Positions 59,530 through 64,000 of a DNA stretch of 64,000 nt are shown here, one piece after another (position 1 is the first letter of the stretch; each line of letters starts with the position of its first letter). The position numbers and the translations under genes were made by a program. The stretch spans positions 6,958,001 through 7,022,000 of the forward strand of contig OY728142.1 in assembly GCA_963277665.1 (NCBI GenBank), in the 5' to 3' direction. The notes below the pieces were generated by a model. The model was given only the letters and a program-made list of their open reading frames with translations, made no database searches and was not told the DNA's origin. This stretch comes from Viscum album. Taxonomy: Eukaryota > Streptophyta > Magnoliopsida > Santalales > Viscaceae.

Positions 59530-59990
59530 TCCAAGGGTGGTGGGACTTATCCTCATGCTAAGGTGGGTGTTAATGTGTCTAAGAAATCTCTTTATGGAGC
59601 TAAGACCATAACTTTTTATGTTGTGGATTATGCACCGGAGGAATCTAAGGAAGGAACGACTACTATTAAAGGTAAAATGTTTATATCATTATCTAGGGTA
59701 TCAGCTTTATTTAATATAAGTGCTAGTCATTATTTTATATCATCAAAGTTAATTGATTTGTTGGGATTTATTTTGAAACTTATTATGTTATTTTTTTATC
59801 TTTCTACACCTTTTGTAAAGAAGTCCAAACAAGGTTTCAAATGTCCCGCGAGTTGGGTAACAATAGCCAACACTAAAGTAGTGTGGGATTTCTTGGTTCT
59901 TGATTTTTATATCATCGAACCGATTATTTTAATGGACTATATTATTATAATTAAGGCCCATATATATTGTTATCATCATCGAGTTTAGTT
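59530..59990 (+). pseudogene. Protease remnant of element 4
   Basis: The open stretch 59563-59988 contains EGTTTIKGKMFISLSRVSAL, then FNISASHYFISS at the place of the catalytic FDSGATHSFIS, so the active-site Asp and Gly are lost. LVLDFYIIEPIILMDYI follows, equivalent to the FDVILGMDWL region. It is the longest frame in element 4 and still clearly non-functional. Confidence 0.75.
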
Positions 59991-60169
59991 TTTATCTCTA
60001 TATGGAGTCTCTAATGGCCTTCAAGGTGAGTGGGGTTCTAGATTTAAGAGAGTAGGGCATGTTGTTCATTATTCCAAAAAAATATCATATCAGTTGTCAG
60101 AGATATCACTTGATCCCATTGATCATATTTTGAGAAATACACTACTGAAGTGTTGAGTGTATACCCTAA

Positions 60170-60692
60170 GGTCTTTCTTGGTGATTTTTCTTGGTTACCA
60201 CCATATATATAGGTTGAGTTTACTATTGATATATTCCTTGGTAAAATTCTCATTTCTATGCCACCTTATCACTTAGAACCTACTGAGTTAGAGGAACATA
60301 AGGTTTATCTTGTGGGACTTGATTCCAAGGGATTTATTGTCCTAAAATGTCACCTTAGGCTTCACTTTTCCTCTTTCTAAGAAGGAATATGGGAGCCTCA
60401 AACTTTTTGTTGATTATCGAAAGTAAAATCAAGTGACAGTTAAGAAAAAGTATCTCTTTATAAAAATTAACAATCTCTTTGTAAACTCACAGCGGATCAT
60501 TGGTCTTATAAGATTGACCTTCATTCAAGGTACCACTATTTGAGAGTCCAAGAAGAGGATATAGCTAATACGGTGTTTAGGAAGTCTTCATGGGCATTTT
60601 GAATTTTTGGTTATGTCATTCAGTCTCACGACACTCCTGCATTATTTATGGAATAAATGAATCAGATATTTCATCAGTTCTTGGAATCATTA
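60170..60692 (+). pseudogene. RT N-terminal part of element 4, truncated by element 3
   Basis: WLPPYI and VEFTIDI, then LISMPPYHLEPTELEEHKV and DSKGFI, then FVDYRK..NQVTVKKKYLF, then HFEFLVMSF. These are the successive blocks from the RT linker to the MPFGL region. Frame changes and stops are frequent. The text ends at FHQFLES just before 60693, ahead of the catalytic YxDD block, which is not in the window. Confidence 0.72.
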
Positions 60693-61903
60693 TGTAACAC
60701 ACCAAGATTTTTTAAAATATATTTTTCAAATAAATTTAATTTTTTTGATATTTTGTGTGACACGCAACATTGAGTTTAAATGAAACGTGATGTACTATCA
60801 AAATATTATTATTTATTATGATAGTTATCACCTAGTTATTGGAATGGAGGGTATGAATATGATTGACTAAATTGTGAAAATATAAGGTTTAAGAATGTAT
60901 ATATAATAAATTATTTTGTTACCAAATAATTAAAAATTAAAATCAAAAATATTTTAAAATAAATAAAATCTTTTTATAAAAAACTACTTTTATGAAAAAA
61001 ACACGTTTTACCTAAATAAATTAAAAAAATAGTGAATAATTTAAATAAATTTTATATATTATATATTCAATCAAATTTTTAATATTCATATTATGTTCTT
61101 TCTATATAATAGATAAGAATAAATCCAATTTTATGCTTAAAAGATGTATTTTTCTAAAAAACAGTTTTATTACCTTTTTACGCACATATTTTAAAAATAA
61201 CTATTAACAATTTTATAAAATTTATTTTAAAAAATAAAATTAATTTTTTAAATAAAAATATCAAAATTATCTTATGGTAAATTTTTTAGAATTTTCTGAA
61301 AAGATTAACTCTCTAATGAATAGTGAAAATATTGAATTTTAAATGAAAACTGCCTTTTCGTTTAAATTTTTTTATAAAGTTAAGTTATATTTTAAATTTA
61401 TTTTAAAGTAATATTAGTTCAATTATATATCTATTAATACAATTTATATCATTTATTAAATTTTATATTGAAATTGGATATAAAAAATTTTTAACTTTTG
61501 AAAATTTTCTTTTTGAAAACCAGATTTCTTGTCGCACCTCGGAGATTAATTTTTAAACTAAATATTTACACCTATATGAATTTAATTTTTAAAAATGGAT
61601 TAAATATTTATAATCATAATAATTTATATTATCTAATAATCTTAACTTAATTTTTTGACCAAAATGAACAGTGAAAACAGTCAATTACCGCGGTTAAGGT
61701 AAAAATGGGTTTACTATGTGTTAAAATAAAAATATAAGGGTTAAAATGACATGAAAACTTGTATAAAATATATTTTATGGACATATTTAGGCCCTATAAT
61801 GTCTATGGATCTAAAATACTCTATTTGGGACCCTTTTGTAATTTAAAAAATGTGGGTACACCTTTTTCTTTTCAAAAATTACAAGTATTCCACTCACCAC
61901 ACT

Positions 61904-61912
61904 TATAAAAGG
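61904..61912 (+). promoter_or_regulatory. TATA-like box of element 3
   Basis: TATAAAAGG within acttataaaaggccacctca, followed by a C/T-rich stretch (ctcctctcttcttcacacc) typical of plant transcription starts. Conserved with element 1. Confidence 0.65.
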
Positions 61913-62077
61913 CCACCTCATCTCCTCTCTTCTTCACACCTTATACCCATTTTGGTTTGGCCAATATATAGAAAAATAACTTCCCAAATTATAAAATATC
62001 ATAATATAATCATTATTTTTGGAATAAATCTAACATAGTAAGGATTTTGGGGCAAACCTAAGGAGGATACCTGAAGA

Positions 62078-63590
62078 AGAGGTAACGTTCTTCAATTAGC
62101 ATTTTTATTTTATTTCTTCCTCCATCTCCTCAAATTATTATTAAACCATTATTATATAACAAATTAAGTATATTAAATATATTTAGATTTTTTTATTATA
62201 TTTTCATGACCTAAAACCATCTCCACTTTCATCAAATGGGTTATGAAATCATCATTCGTGTGTACGGTGGACTACCGCTACGCAAATCGATATCATTCAT
62301 TTTTCCATTACCACCTCTCACAATTGGGTATGCTGATGGATATAAAGTATATATATTATATTTATAACATAATTATATCTATGGAGTCATTATATCATAT
62401 ATACATTTTTACTCTCCATTATATAGGGGAAATGACCATGTATCTTGTGTGTATGGCGGACTACCACCTCGTGAAGCGATGTGATCCATTTTCACTAACA
62501 TTTTACATAGAAGATAATAAGGATAAATATATGTGATATGCATGAAATAATTAGGATATTAATGAAATTTATAATTTTTAAAATATAATATATCATTTTT
62601 TTCTTACCTTTTCACTCACTGAAATATGATAACATCGTTCGTGTGCGTGTGGAATACCACTTTCACGAACCGATGTGACTCCCTTTTCATCACCACACCA
62701 CATGGATGATATATATAAAGAAATAATTTTTTATTTATTATATCATGATAATTATATAAATATAATATATTTCTTACCTTCTTTACATAATTATCATTGA
62801 AAAATGAAATCAATACTCATGCGTATGTACGATTTACCTTCTTTGTGATCATAACGTACTTTATTTCTCAAAACTATATTTCATGATTGATATTAAGAGT
62901 ATAATTGATGAATAAAATGATAATTATGTCATGGTTATTATTATGGATATAATATAACCATGATCAAAGTAGGAGGACTGAAAATAAAAAATCAAAACAT
63001 ATACAAAAAACAAAGCGGTTATTACCCAAAATGTGACTTTAACATGGAATTATTAATAAATAAGGAAATAATTAAATCATTTATGGTGTGAAATATATAA
63101 TTATGGTTATTTAATATATGTATAATAAAATAATATTTATTATACATGATTTTTGAACGTGTATGAAGGAATTTTGGACTTAAGGTAAGGGATTTTCGTC
63201 TCACTTTTACTTTCTATGTGACAGATTCTATATTCACCGCATGTTTATTTATGTGGTGTATATACTACCATAAATTTATTTTATGATTACTATATTTAAA
63301 TTTATTTGTATTTAAATATACATTTGAATATCTATCTTTGATGGGGTTTACAATTCAAATTTTACTAAATTAGTAAGGTATTTTGGTCTCAATTTTTCTT
63401 CCTTGAGACATACGATTATGTTATGCACCAATATTCTTGTACGAGATGTATACACAAACCCTTTAAAAATTAATATAATTAATTTTATTTATAATAATTA
63501 TATTTTAAGTTTAATTTAATTATATTCCTTCATGGGGATTACGTTTCAAAGTTACCAAAGTAGTAATTATTTTATATTTCAATCTCATCG
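62078..63590 (+). repeat. Array with ~190-bp period in the LTR of element 3
   Basis: Cores at 62080 (gaggtaacg), 62271 (actaccgc), 62460 (actaccac), 62653 (aataccac), 62833 (tttacctt), 63021 (attaccc), 63184 (ggtaagg), 63372 (agtaagg) and 63562 (agtaatt), at steps of 163-193 bp. Units 2-4 share (c/t)gtgtg.(a/g)(c/t)gg...a(c/t)acc followed by c.(t)c.cgaa.cgat.tgat. It starts 367 bp after the TATA box when counted from the 62271 core, against 368 bp in element 1. Confidence 0.6.
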
Positions 63591-64000
63591 TTTATCGGGA
63601 TTGTTTATGATTATATTTCTTATGATAGAATATTATGATCCACCTCTCAAGAAACTAATTAATTTTATTATACTATGTTTATTTTATTATAATATATTTT
63701 TTTCTTTTATTTTCCTCTCTTTATGTACTCATGAGTTTAAAAATAATGTTTTTGAGAAAAATCATTTTTTCAATCGAAAACCCTTTTTCTTCCAAAATGG
63801 TGTTTTCTACAAATGTATTTAACAATATTAAAATGATTTATTAAGGAAATTTTTACCCATAATTTACATTTTAAATAATGTTTTTAAATTAATCTTCATG
63901 TTGTTTTCCAAATAATTTATGTTTTTATTTTACCAAAAATGTGAAAAAAAATCTTTATTTTTTAACATACATGACATGAAGAGTATTTTCCACTGTTATG

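Larger units (their letters stand above)
58212..60692 (+). mobile_element. Element 4: chromovirus-like Ty3/gypsy interior, interrupted
   Basis: Plus-strand leader, gag, protease and the start of RT in normal order, all decayed. The RT text stops at 60692, where the LTR of element 3 begins, so element 4 is the host of that insertion. The remainder of pol and the 3' LTR must lie beyond the window. Gag and protease text resemble the Tekay/Del group, but element 4 is a separate copy in opposite orientation to element 2. Confidence 0.75.
60693..64000 (+). mobile_element. Element 3: 5' LTR of an element-1-like retrotransposon (runs off window)
   Basis: Starts tgtaacacacc inside the RT of element 4 and continues to the window end without reaching an LTR end. 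It is related to the element 1 LTR in reverse orientation: both share CTTATAAAAGG, GAGGTAA(C/T)GT about 175 bp after it, the text aagtatattaaatat/CAGTATATTTAATAT, and the ~190-bp motif array starting at the same distance. At least 3.3 kb of LTR is present, compatible with a 4.5-kb LTR. Nothing of the interior can be seen. AT-rich U3 from 60693 to about 61890. The target duplication cannot be tested. Confidence 0.7.

Overview
This window looks like intergenic heterochromatin of a large-genome flowering plant. It is very AT-rich, contains no convincing host gene, and is filled almost end to end by old, nested LTR retrotransposons. The lineages present (Ty3/gypsy chromovirus with an initiator-Met tRNA primer site, and a giant Tat/Ogre-like element with an antisense extra ORF) are plant-specific. 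I cannot name the species. Every coding stretch is broken by stops and frameshifts, so nothing here should be read as an active gene.

Layout. (1) The backbone of 1-54741 is a minus-strand Tat/Ogre-like family ('T'). Its LTR-like block occurs three times, at about 16290-18837 (LTR I), 47075-49497 (LTR II) and 52030-54741 (LTR III). Between LTR I and LTR II lies a nearly complete internal region. Read right to left this is gag (about 47.0-41.9 kb), protease, RT, RNase H and integrase (41.9-37.5 kb), a tandem-repeat-rich 3' region (37.4-32.5 kb), and an antisense plus-strand ORF (19.2-22.6 and 31.9-32.5 kb) with its own TATA-like box. Without its insertion this T copy is about 24 kb. Part of gag is duplicated between LTR II and LTR III, and gag/protease of a further copy lies left of LTR I.

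(2) Element 1 (2574-15864, minus strand) is inserted in the left T gag. It has 4.56-kb LTRs, the target duplication CCTAT, and a 4.2-kb interior with no pol but a decayed DUF4283/zinc-knuckle ORF. It is a large non-autonomous retroelement.

(3) Element 2 (22632-31900, minus strand) is a Tekay/Del-like chromovirus with the target duplication CAAGG. It is inserted in the T antisense ORF. It keeps protease, RT, RNase H, integrase and chromodomain remnants but has lost most of gag.

(4) Element 4 (plus strand, 5' LTR region before 58.2 kb, then gag-protease-RT to 60692) is another chromovirus. Its RT is cut by element 3, whose 5' LTR starts at 60693 and runs off the window. The LTR of element 3 belongs to the same family as element 1.

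The most unusual signals are: a degenerate tandem array of about 190 bp (nucleosome-repeat length) in the transcribed part of the LTRs of elements 1 and 3, with an echo in element 2; the DUF4283 ORF inside a pol-less LTR element; the antisense ORF with its own promoter-like box; and several minisatellite families (33, 38, 45 and about 89 bp, plus a roughly 950-bp higher-order repeat) that arose inside the T family, some sharing a GTTTAACATC core.
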